DNA of 11,569 nt from JBDGYE01 sp039584255. GTDB taxonomy: Bacteria > Gemmatimonadota > Gemmatimonadetes > Palauibacterales > Palauibacteraceae. Made by a program: the position numbers and the translations under genes. A model generated the notes under the pieces. That model was not told where the DNA came from, searched no databases, and was given only the letters and a program-made list of their open reading frames with translations. Below, piece after piece: positions 5,377 through 11,569 of this stretch. The stretch spans positions 1-11,569 of the forward strand of contig JBDGYE010000087.1 in the NCBI GenBank assembly GCA_039584255.1. Reading direction: 5' to 3'. Position 1 is the stretch's first letter. Every line of letters begins with the position of its first letter.

Positions 5377-6633
5377 ATGGCGCGGCCAATCCTTTCCTTG
5401 TTCCTGCTCTCCCTGACGTTGGCTCATCCGGCCGGTGCCCAGGAACCGCTAATCGAGCCCCAGACCGAGTCCGAAGCGGGTACCGGCTTCTTCGACCTCG
5501 GTTGGGCCCGGCTGTACGTCGGCGTCCGGATCGGCGTGTCGATCCCTACCGAGCCTCTCGCCGACGGGCTGGACCTCGGACGCGGCGATCTGTATGACGC
5601 CTCGATCGGCGTGAATCTGGGCCGCTTCATCGGTGCCGAGCTGGGTATGAGCCTGTGGGAATACGGGATCTCCTCGGACGAGCTGGGTGGCTTCGGAGAG
5701 TGGTCTGCCTACACGTTCATACCTTCGCTAAGACTTCGTTATCCCCTCCTGCGCGACCGGCTGGTGCCGTACGTGGTGGGCGGTGTTGGGTTCGGTTACG
5801 CGGAGCTCAACGACAAGACGACAGACCGGGTAGCCGGCGCGGCCGAGCCGGCGCTGGCCGGCTCGATCGGGGGCGGCCTGGTGTACTTCATCGCGCGCAA
5901 CCTGGCCTTGGGCATCGACGCGAAGTACCAGTTCCTCGATCGCGAGATCGCGATCGACGGGCAGGCCGTGGACGCCAGTACGCGCGTCCTCCTGTTCTCC
6001 GGCGGGCTGCGGGCGTTCTTCCCCGAGACCCCTGCCGTCGGGTTCGAGGGCGTCGAGTGGCGCGAGCCCGAACCTTTCGGCCTGCGCCCCTACCTCTCCT
6101 TCCGCTTCGGCGGCCGATTCTACGCGAGCGACGACTTCGGAGAGGGTGCCCTAAAGTCAGGCGCGAACCAGGAGCAGACCAACAGCGGATCCGTCGGACT
6201 GGGAATCAACCGCTATCTGGCCTTCGAGATCGCCGTCGAGACTCATGACACGGAGGTTCAGTCGGACCCCGGCGGCGTGAAGCTGGCCGAGTACGGCACC
6301 TGGAACGTCCTTCCTTCGGTGATGGGTAGGTATCCGGTGGCCGGGGGTAAGCTCGTCCCGTATGGATCGCTCGGCTTCGGATTCATCAAGAGCGACGTCA
6401 ACGACCGCACGCTCAACAATGGAGTCGATGGGCCCTTCGTGGCCGGAGGGGGCTGGGGACCTATGTGGGGCGCCGGGTTGGGCCTCGACTTCTTCATCGC
6501 CGAGAACCTGACGCTGATACTCGAGACGAAGTACGTGAATGGACGTTCGGAGGCGGAGGTGGACGGAAGCGAAGTAGAGGTCGACATGTCCTCGGTGTTG
6601 ATTTCGGTGGGATTCCGAGTCTTCGTCCGCTAG
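5377..6633 (+). CDS. Outer-membrane beta-barrel protein with two tandem barrel domains
   Basis: The product is 418 residues. Residues 1-21 are a signal peptide (MARPILSLFLLSLTLA, AGA cleavage motif), which fixes the start at 5377 although the open frame is longer upstream. The rest consists of alternating hydrophobic/polar strands rich in Gly and Tyr, in two homologous halves. Half A is about 43-215 and half B about 235-418. Paired segments are IPSLRLRYPL/LPSVMGRYPV (about 114-123 and 311-320), RLVPYVVGGVGFGY/KLVPYGSLGFGF, LNDKT/VNDRT and FIARNLALGIDAKY/FIAENLTLILETKY (171-184 and 373-386). Each half looks like an eight-stranded OmpA/OmpW-type barrel. The last residue is Arg (FRVFVR) rather than the usual Phe. 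The ribosome binding site is poor, which suggests translational coupling to the upstream gene. Transport or adhesion roles are unproven. Confidence 0.88.
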   Translation: MARPILSLFLLSLTLAHPAGAQEPLIEPQTESEAGTGFFDLGWARLYVGVRIGVSIPTEPLADGLDLGRGDLYDASIGVNLGRFIGAELGMSLWEYGISSDELGGFGEWSAYTFIPSLRLRYPLLRDRLVPYVVGGVGFGYAELNDKTTDRVAGAAEPALAGSIGGGLVYFIARNLALGIDAKYQFLDREIAIDGQAVDASTRVLLFSGGLRAFFPETPAVGFEGVEWREPEPFGLRPYLSFRFGGRFYASDDFGEGALKSGANQEQTNSGSVGLGINRYLAFEIAVETHDTEVQSDPGGVKLAEYGTWNVLPSVMGRYPVAGGKLVPYGSLGFGFIKSDVNDRTLNNGVDGPFVAGGGWGPMWGAGLGLDFFIAENLTLILETKYVNGRSEAEVDGSEVEVDMSSVLISVGFRVFVR

Positions 6634-6644
6634 ATCTGGGACCG

Positions 6645-6685
6645 TCCGCCGCGACCGGCCTTCGGTTCAGACACGGAGCGGCGGA
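6645..6685 (+). other. Stem-loop after the barrel gene, no T run
   Basis: TCCGCCGC (6645-6652) pairs with GCGGCGGA (6678-6685), with a smaller internal hairpin ACCG (6654-6657)/CGGT (6663-6666). It lies 12 bases after the stop codon, where a terminator is expected, but is followed by TCTACAAG and not by a T run. It may stabilise the mRNA 3' end or assist Rho-dependent termination. Confidence 0.45.
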
Positions 6686-6887
6686 TCTACAAGCACCTTC
6701 GCGGCGCTTCCCTGGCCTTTGCGATGCGTCCCGAACATACCATCTTCAGCCCCAAAGCACAGACGGCCAACATTGGGGCAGGGGCACTATGACCTTCCGG
6801 AGGTGTTCAATGGCGGCGGTCTATGCGGTACCGGCGGCGGAGCGCACAACGCGTCGGGTTGGGACTCACGTGAAACGGAGCGGAGAG

Positions 6888-7553
6888 ATGAATATCAAGA
6901 GCGTCCTGCTGGCGACACTCGGGCTCGTCCTCGGGCCCGCGGTCTTGCTGGCGCAGGATCACTTGGCAGTATGCGAGGCGGTGGGCAACCTCGAGATGGG
7001 ACAATGGGCCGAGTATCACGTCAGCGGGAGTGAGGGCGACGACGAGGGCACTCTTCGCTTTGCTCTCGTGAACGCCAAAGCGGACAAGGTCTGGTACGAG
7101 CTGAGGATCGACTCCAACCAGGGTTCGATGGTCCTTCAGATGCTGGTGCCCGGCTTCCCCTTCACTCCGGACGAGATCGACGAGATCGTAATGCAGCCTC
7201 CCGGTCAGCCGCCCATGAGGATGCCGGACCAGATGCTCGGCATGATGAAGCAGCAGATGGCCGACAACCCTATGATCGACTTCAGCAAGAACTGCGAGGG
7301 CGCAAACTTCATCGGCCGGGAGTCGGTCACGGTGCCGGCCGGCACGTTCGACGCGTTCAAGCTCGAGACCGAAGGGCAGGACGGCTACGCGTGGGTCAGC
7401 GCTGACGTTCCGTTCGGACTGGTGAAGGCGGAACAGCCCGGCCAGGGCGAGATGGAGCTCACGAGCAACGGAGATGACGCCGAGTCATCGATTACCGGCG
7501 AGATCCAGGAAATGCCTGGCACGCAGGGCATGCAGCCGCCCAACAACCGGTAG
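6888..7553 (+). CDS. Secreted Met-rich hypothetical protein
   Basis: The product is 221 residues. The start at 6888 has GGAG seven bases upstream (6877-6880) and gives a clean signal peptide (MNIKSVLLATLGLVLGPAVLLAQ). The mature protein is beta-rich, with a segment GRESVTVPAGTFDAFKLETEG (143-163) resembling the VPAGTF motif found in secreted lipid-binding-like or DUF3108-like beta proteins; this resemblance is from memory. A Met-rich stretch at 102-129 holds eight Met within 28 residues (including RMPDQMLGMMKQQM). Cys29 and Cys136 could form a disulfide. The C-terminus is polar and Pro/Gln-rich (GMQPPNNR). No enzyme motif is visible. The aminotransferase begins 54 bases downstream, so the two are probably co-transcribed. 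Confidence 0.82.
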   Translation: MNIKSVLLATLGLVLGPAVLLAQDHLAVCEAVGNLEMGQWAEYHVSGSEGDDEGTLRFALVNAKADKVWYELRIDSNQGSMVLQMLVPGFPFTPDEIDEIVMQPPGQPPMRMPDQMLGMMKQQMADNPMIDFSKNCEGANFIGRESVTVPAGTFDAFKLETEGQDGYAWVSADVPFGLVKAEQPGQGEMELTSNGDDAESSITGEIQEMPGTQGMQPPNNR

Positions 7554-7573
7554 CATCTGACAGCCAGGCGCGC

Positions 7574-7593
7574 GGCGGCCCTCGGCGGCCGCC
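7574..7593 (+). promoter_or_regulatory. GC-rich hairpin abutting the aminotransferase ribosome binding site
   Basis: GGCGGCC (7574-7580) pairs perfectly with GGCCGCC (7587-7593) around a six-base loop. The stem ends two bases before AGGAGG (7596-7601). It could reduce ribosome access or mark a processing point between the two genes. No T run follows, so it is not a terminator. Confidence 0.45.
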
Positions 7594-7607
7594 ACAGGAG
7601 GATCATC

Positions 7608-8915
7608 ATGTACACGCGCCGTAGCTTCCTGGGCGCCATCGGGGCACCGGCCGTCGCCACGGCGGCCGGGCTCCCGGTCCTCACGGGGCGCCTTTCCGAC
7701 GTCGAATCCGTCCTCAAGGCCATCGTCGAGCATGCCGGAGCCCCTGACGAGGTCGCCTCCGACGAGACGTTCTGGTCGGAGGTGGCCCGGGCGTTCACGG
7801 TTGACCGGAGCCTGGTCAACCTCAACAACGGTGGCGTAAGCCCCTCGCCCGGCTACGTCCAGGCCGCCATGCAACGGCACCTGGAGTACTCCAACAAGGC
7901 ACCCGTCTACACGATGTGGCGCATTCTGGAGCCGCAGCGCGAGGGAGTGCGGCAGAGGCTGGCTCTGGAGTGGAACTGCGACCCGGAGGAGCTCGCCCTC
8001 ACGCGGAACGCCTCGGAGAGCCTGCAGATCTGCCAGTTCGGGTTCGATCTGGAGCCGGGCGACGAGGTCCTGACGACGAACCAGGACTACCCGCGGATGA
8101 TCACCACCTTCAAACAGCGAGAGCGCCGTGAGGGAATCGTCCTCAGACAGTTTTCGATGCCGGTGCCGGCGGAGGACCGTGCTGAGATCGTCAGGCTGTT
8201 CGAGCAGAACATCACGCCCCGTACGCGGCTCATCCTCATGTGCCACATGATCAACCTCACCGGACAGATCCTTCCGGTGCGGGAGGTCGTGGCCATGGCG
8301 CGGCGCCGCGGGATCCCGGTGATCGTGGACGGGGCCCACGCCCTGGCCCACTTCGACTTCAAGATCTCCGACCTAGAGTGCGACAACTACTCCGTGAGCC
8401 TGCACAAATGGCTATTCGCCCCCCACGGGACCGGTCTGCTGTACGTAAAGCTCGACAGGATCGCCGATCTGTGGCCCCTGATGGCAGCTACCGAGGAGCA
8501 GGACGGGAACATCCGCAAGTTCGAGGAGATCGGCACGCACCCGGCGGCCAATTTCCTGGCCATCGCCGAGGCGCTCACCTTCCACCAGGGGATCGGCGGG
8601 AAGCGGAAAGAGGCTCGCCTGGTCTACCTGCGCGACTCCTGGGCCCGCCGGCTGCTCGAGCACGACAGGGTACGGCTTCACACGAGCCTCGAGCCCGGCT
8701 TCGCCTGCGGGATCGCTACCGTGGAGGTCCAGGGAGTAGAGCCCGGAGCGCTCGCAACCTGGCTCTTTCAGAAACACCGGATCATAGTCACTCCGATTGT
8801 CCACGACGAGTTCCAGGGTATCCGCGTCTCGCCCAGTGTCTACACGACTCCCGAGGAACTGGACCGGTTCGTGGAAGCCATGGAGCACGTGATCGAGACC
8901 GGGCTGCCCGAGTGA
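7608..8915 (+). CDS. Tat-exported class V PLP aminotransferase (isopenicillin-N-epimerase-like)
   Basis: The product is 435 residues. AGGAGG at 7596-7601 lies six bases before the ATG. The N-terminus TRRSFLGAIGAPAVATAAG (3-21) is a twin-arginine signal, so the folded enzyme with its cofactor should be exported. The rest is a full fold-type I class V aminotransferase (NifS/CefD superfamily). NLNNGGVSPSP (71-81) binds substrate and phosphate, and LTRNASESLQ (131-140) contacts PLP. VDGAHALAHFD (240-250) carries Asp241, which pairs with the pyridine nitrogen, and SLHKWLFAPHGTG (264-276) carries the Schiff-base Lys267. The lack of a conserved catalytic Cys loop argues against a desulfurase. The substrate is unknown; epimerase, lyase and transaminase activities all occur in this group. 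The transporter starts 25 bases downstream. Confidence 0.93.
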   Translation: MYTRRSFLGAIGAPAVATAAGLPVLTGRLSDVESVLKAIVEHAGAPDEVASDETFWSEVARAFTVDRSLVNLNNGGVSPSPGYVQAAMQRHLEYSNKAPVYTMWRILEPQREGVRQRLALEWNCDPEELALTRNASESLQICQFGFDLEPGDEVLTTNQDYPRMITTFKQRERREGIVLRQFSMPVPAEDRAEIVRLFEQNITPRTRLILMCHMINLTGQILPVREVVAMARRRGIPVIVDGAHALAHFDFKISDLECDNYSVSLHKWLFAPHGTGLLYVKLDRIADLWPLMAATEEQDGNIRKFEEIGTHPAANFLAIAEALTFHQGIGGKRKEARLVYLRDSWARRLLEHDRVRLHTSLEPGFACGIATVEVQGVEPGALATWLFQKHRIIVTPIVHDEFQGIRVSPSVYTTPEELDRFVEAMEHVIETGLPE

Positions 8916-8940
8916 TCCAGGACCCGCGAGACGCGACAGC

Positions 8941-11256
8941 GTGAGCCTCTCGGAGCGCGTGGGTGGATGGTTCGACATCCGCGAAGGTGAGGGCCGCCTG
9001 GTCGGCCTCTCGTTCGTGGGTGCCTTCCTGGTGATGTCCTTCGTCATCGTCGCTCGGGCACTGCGCGAGGGCTTCTACTACGGCACGTTCGACCCGAACA
9101 CCATGCCGTACATCACGGCGGCCACGGTGGGGCTGGGCATGCCCGCCGCCGCCTGGTTCGGCAGGGTCCTCACCCGCGTTCATCCCCTCCGCGCCGTGCG
9201 TCGCATGTACGCCTGGCTGGCAGTTGGACTCCTCGTACTGCTGGGCGCCGAGCCACTGGCGCGAAACGTAGCAACAGCCCTAGACGTCGTCATCGTCGGC
9301 TTCTACCTGTGGACGGCCGTCGGCTCGCTCCTCGTGGCGTCGGGTTTCTGGCTGGTCGTCGCCGAGCTGTTCGCCGTGCGCCAAGCGAAGCGGCTGTTCG
9401 GCCTGATCAGCACCGGCGGCGCGCTCGGCACTCTGACCGGAACGCTGATAGGACCCGCGCTGGACCGCACCGACCCCGTCAACCTGGTGCCCGTACTGGT
9501 CGTCATCCTCGTTCTGAGCGATCTGGTGGGACGGGCTCTGCCCAGCGGTCGGCTGCGGCCGGTACGCCACACGGAGAGATCGGGACGGGAACGCGCCTTC
9601 ACGCTCGTGTGGAAGGGCAGACACCTCCGCCTTATAGCGCTGATCGTGGTGGCCATCGGGGTGGCAACCACGCTGATCCACTACCAGTTCGTCGAGGCCG
9701 CGAATGCAGCGTTCCAGAATTCCCGCCGCCTCGCAGCCTTCTTCGGAGCCGTCTACGGATGGACCGGCGGCCTCGCGCTACTCGTACAACTCGGCCTGAC
9801 ATCCCGCATCCTGGGGCGCGGAGGCGTGGGGTGGAGCCTCGCCATGCTCCCGGCGGTGTTGCTGGTCGGATCGGCCGGCATGTTGCTCGCTCCGGGGATC
9901 GTCGCGGCCACCTTCCTGAGGGGTACCGACAACGCGATGCGGAAGTCTCTCTTCCGTTCGGTGATGGAGTTCCTGTGGGTGCCCGTCCCGGCGTCGTTGC
10001 GCCGCAAGACCAAGACCTTCATCGACTCGACGGTGGACAGTATCGGCGAGGGATTAGGTGCGCTGGTCGTCTTCCTGTGGGTGACACTTCCCGGGTTCGA
10101 TTCCCGATACCTTTCCGTCTTCGTCGTCCTCTTGCTGCTCTATCTGCTGTACCTGGCGCGCCGTATGGACCGCGAGTACTTCGTCACGCTCCGGAGCCGG
10201 CTCGAGGAGAACGGCGAGGAGGTGGGCATACCCAGCAGCCTGGCAGCCGACCAGCGAGACCTGTTGAACGCCACCCTGACGCGATTGGACATCACCCGGG
10301 TTTTCGCCTCCACGGAGATCCAACTCGACGTGGCTGATTCCGAAGTCGCGGGAGACCTGACGGAGACAGCCGACACGGAGGAAGAGGAGCGGCTGCGGCC
10401 AACCCTCGCCGCGATGCTCAGGTCCGGTGACACGGCGCGGATTGCAGCAGCCCTGAACCTGGCCGAGGAGTGGAAGTCGGAGCACGTGTCCGACCTGACC
10501 CGCCTGCTGGCGCGTGACCGGTTCGTCGAGAGGGCCCTCGACGCGCTGGTCGAGGTGGGGCCGGAGGCAGTCGCGCTCCTGGCCGAGGCGCTCGAGAACG
10601 AGAGCGGAGATTTCGTGATCCGGCGCCGCATTCCGAGGGCGCTGGCCCGAATCGACGCTCCAGCGGCCGATGAGGCGCTGGCCCGCGCCCTGTCGGCGGG
10701 AAGGTTCGAGATAAGGTACCGCGCGGCCCTCGCCCTGCAGCGAAGGCGCGCGCAGGGGATGGAAGAGGGTAGGAGGGATTGGCGCGGCGATGTGTGGAGC
10801 GCCGTGCGGGCGGAGGTCGGCCGCGAGAGACCAGTCTGGGAGCTCGCCCGGCTGCTAGACGGTGACCTCGACGACGAGTTCATCGAGCGACGGGTGGGAG
10901 TCCGCGGTGAACTCAGCCTCGAGCACACCTTCCGGCTGCTGAGCCTGGTGTTGGAGTCAAAGGCAGTCCGGACCGCCTACCACGGCATCGTGCTGGACGA
11001 TCCGGAGCTGAAGAGCTTCGCTCTGGAGTACCTGGAGCAGGTGCTCCCGCTGGACGTTCGGAATCGATTGTGGCCCTTCATCGGTGATCTCAGCGCCTCG
11101 CAGGAGCGGCGGGCGCTGCGCGAACTCGATTCGGTGGTGTCAGACCTGCTCAGGAGCGGCGCAACACTCTTCGCTAGTGAAGAGAGCCGAAGGGCCCTTC
11201 GCCGTGTGCTGGATCCCGACGGCTCGGGCGAGAGTCCCGAGGATTCGAACGGCTGA
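8941..11256 (+). CDS. Npt1/Npt2-like (ATP:ADP antiporter type) transporter with C-terminal soluble helical domain
   Basis: The product is 771 residues, starting at GTG 8941, the only usable start after the preceding stop in this frame; the ribosome binding site is weak. Residues about 20-405 hold 11-12 membrane helices, for example 21-41, 91-103, 112-144, 182-199, 230-248, 264-287, 300-327, 370-384 and 389-407. The loop RSVMEFLWVPVPASLRRKTKTFIDSTVDSIGEG, about residues 339-370, matches the conserved loop of Npt1/Npt2 nucleotide transporter-like proteins. Residues about 425-771 are soluble, and about 487-605 look like HEAT-type helical repeats (RALDALVEVGPEAVALLAEAL and RIPRALARIDAPAADEALARAL). 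Bacterial free-living members are not shown to carry ATP, so substrate is open. It probably shares a transcript with the aminotransferase. Confidence 0.85.
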   Translation: MSLSERVGGWFDIREGEGRLVGLSFVGAFLVMSFVIVARALREGFYYGTFDPNTMPYITAATVGLGMPAAAWFGRVLTRVHPLRAVRRMYAWLAVGLLVLLGAEPLARNVATALDVVIVGFYLWTAVGSLLVASGFWLVVAELFAVRQAKRLFGLISTGGALGTLTGTLIGPALDRTDPVNLVPVLVVILVLSDLVGRALPSGRLRPVRHTERSGRERAFTLVWKGRHLRLIALIVVAIGVATTLIHYQFVEAANAAFQNSRRLAAFFGAVYGWTGGLALLVQLGLTSRILGRGGVGWSLAMLPAVLLVGSAGMLLAPGIVAATFLRGTDNAMRKSLFRSVMEFLWVPVPASLRRKTKTFIDSTVDSIGEGLGALVVFLWVTLPGFDSRYLSVFVVLLLLYLLYLARRMDREYFVTLRSRLEENGEEVGIPSSLAADQRDLLNATLTRLDITRVFASTEIQLDVADSEVAGDLTETADTEEEERLRPTLAAMLRSGDTARIAAALNLAEEWKSEHVSDLTRLLARDRFVERALDALVEVGPEAVALLAEALENESGDFVIRRRIPRALARIDAPAADEALARALSAGRFEIRYRAALALQRRRAQGMEEGRRDWRGDVWSAVRAEVGRERPVWELARLLDGDLDDEFIERRVGVRGELSLEHTFRLLSLVLESKAVRTAYHGIVLDDPELKSFALEYLEQVLPLDVRNRLWPFIGDLSASQERRALRELDSVVSDLLRSGATLFASEESRRALRRVLDPDGSGESPEDSNG

Positions 11257-11266
11257 TCACCGACTC

Positions 11267-11292
11267 GCAGGCCGAGGGGTGAAGGCCTGCTT
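11267..11292 (+). terminator. Weak terminator-like hairpin after the transporter gene
   Basis: GCAGGCC (11267-11273) pairs perfectly with GGCCTGC (11284-11290) around a ten-base loop, followed by TTGT only. It lies 11 bases after the transporter stop codon and between two convergent genes, which fits a terminator position, but the T run is too short for certainty. Confidence 0.5.
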
Positions 11293-11305
11293 GTACGGAT
11301 TCTCC

Positions 11306-11479
11306 TCAGGTCGCCGTGGCCAGTTCGCTCTCGACGTTGTTGAAGATGTTCGCGATTGTCGGCCCGATGACTCTGAGGGCCGCGATCACGAGGAGCGCGA
11401 TCAGGGCAACGAGCAGAGCGTACTCGACCAGGTCCTGGCCTTCATCGTCGTTCCACAGGGCTTCGAACGGGGCGATCAC
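11306..11479 (-). CDS. Flp-type (type IVb) pilin
   Basis: The product is 57 residues, starting at GTG 11479 with a perfect AGGAGG (11490-11485) five bases upstream. It reads MIAPFEALWNDDEGQDLVEYALLVALIALLVIAALRVIG. The segment GQDLVEYALLVALIALLVIA is the hallmark of Flp pilins: the prepilin peptidase (TadV/CpaA type) cuts after the Gly, leaving Glu at position 5 of the mature protein (DLVEY), followed by one hydrophobic helix. The short tail is PTIANIFNNVESELATAT. It would be the major subunit of a Tad pilus. No other tad or cpa genes are in the window. The right-hand flank (11491-11569), upstream of this gene, shows no clear promoter. Confidence 0.92.
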   Translation of the reverse strand: MIAPFEALWNDDEGQDLVEYALLVALIALLVIAALRVIGPTIANIFNNVESELATAT

Positions 11480-11569
11480 AGGAACCTCCTCGAAGAAGAG
11501 ATTGCGACCGAAGGGAGCAGCAGGGGCATCCTGTCGGGGTCGCAGCTACAACGTCTCTACGATGCAGTT

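Noticed and set aside
8240..8944. 234-codon plus-strand frame inside the aminotransferase
   Set aside because: It is a shadow frame rich in Arg, Pro and Gly that lies within a protein with a full set of family motifs.
9309..10337. 342-codon plus-strand frame inside the transporter
   Set aside because: Low-complexity Arg/Gly/Pro translation in high-GC DNA; the overlapping frame has clear membrane helices and a family loop.
1..11569. Search for CRISPR arrays, insertion-sequence ends, long direct repeats, integrases
   Set aside because: None seen by eye on either strand; the only clear repeats are the short palindromes and the protein-level duplication in the barrel gene.

Overview
The window looks like ordinary chromosomal DNA from a GC-rich Gram-negative-type bacterium. 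Supporting traits are signal peptides, a lipobox, a Tat signal, an outer-membrane beta-barrel protein and strong AGGAGG-type ribosome binding sites. The mix of an Npt1/Npt2-like transporter with a long soluble tail, a Tat-exported class V aminotransferase, a TPR secretory protein and a type IVb pilin suggests Gemmatimonadota or a related soil or marine phylum. That placement is inference from gene flavour, since no phylogenetic marker such as rRNA is present. I see no CRISPR array, insertion sequence, integrase or phage gene.

Layout. At the left edge, an antiquitin-type aldehyde dehydrogenase (minus strand, truncated by the window) is followed by a roughly 390-base stretch without a gene. Next come a secreted TPR protein (plus) with a textbook intrinsic terminator and about 360 bases without a convincing gene. 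After that lies a compact regulatory unit: a near-consensus promoter, a short transcribed stretch ending in a hairpin plus seven T, a second hairpin, and a cold-shock protein gene with its own terminator. Positions 2708-3958 hold three small envelope genes: a lipoprotein (minus), a tiny three-helix membrane protein (plus, divergent) and a membrane-anchored protein (minus). Upstream of the last lies tRNA-Ser(UGA), also minus. An OsmC-family protein (minus) and a YjbQ/UPF0047 protein (plus) diverge from an intergenic region carrying two perfect palindromes.

From 4922 to 11256 every gene is on the plus strand: YjbQ, a tandem-duplicated outer-membrane barrel protein, a secreted Met-rich protein, a Tat-exported PLP aminotransferase and a 771-residue Npt1/Npt2-like transporter with a soluble helical-repeat-like tail. 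A 57-residue Flp pilin gene, too short for standard ORF cut-offs, lies on the minus strand at the right end.

How they fit together: there is no single pathway. Stress functions (cold-shock protein, OsmC thiol peroxidase) sit beside cell-envelope proteins. Likely co-transcribed sets are YjbQ plus the barrel protein (32-nt gap), and the Met-rich protein, aminotransferase and transporter (54- and 25-nt gaps). The best candidates for something undescribed are the short promoter-to-terminator transcript ahead of the cold-shock gene, the duplicated barrel, and the secreted-protein/aminotransferase/transporter trio.
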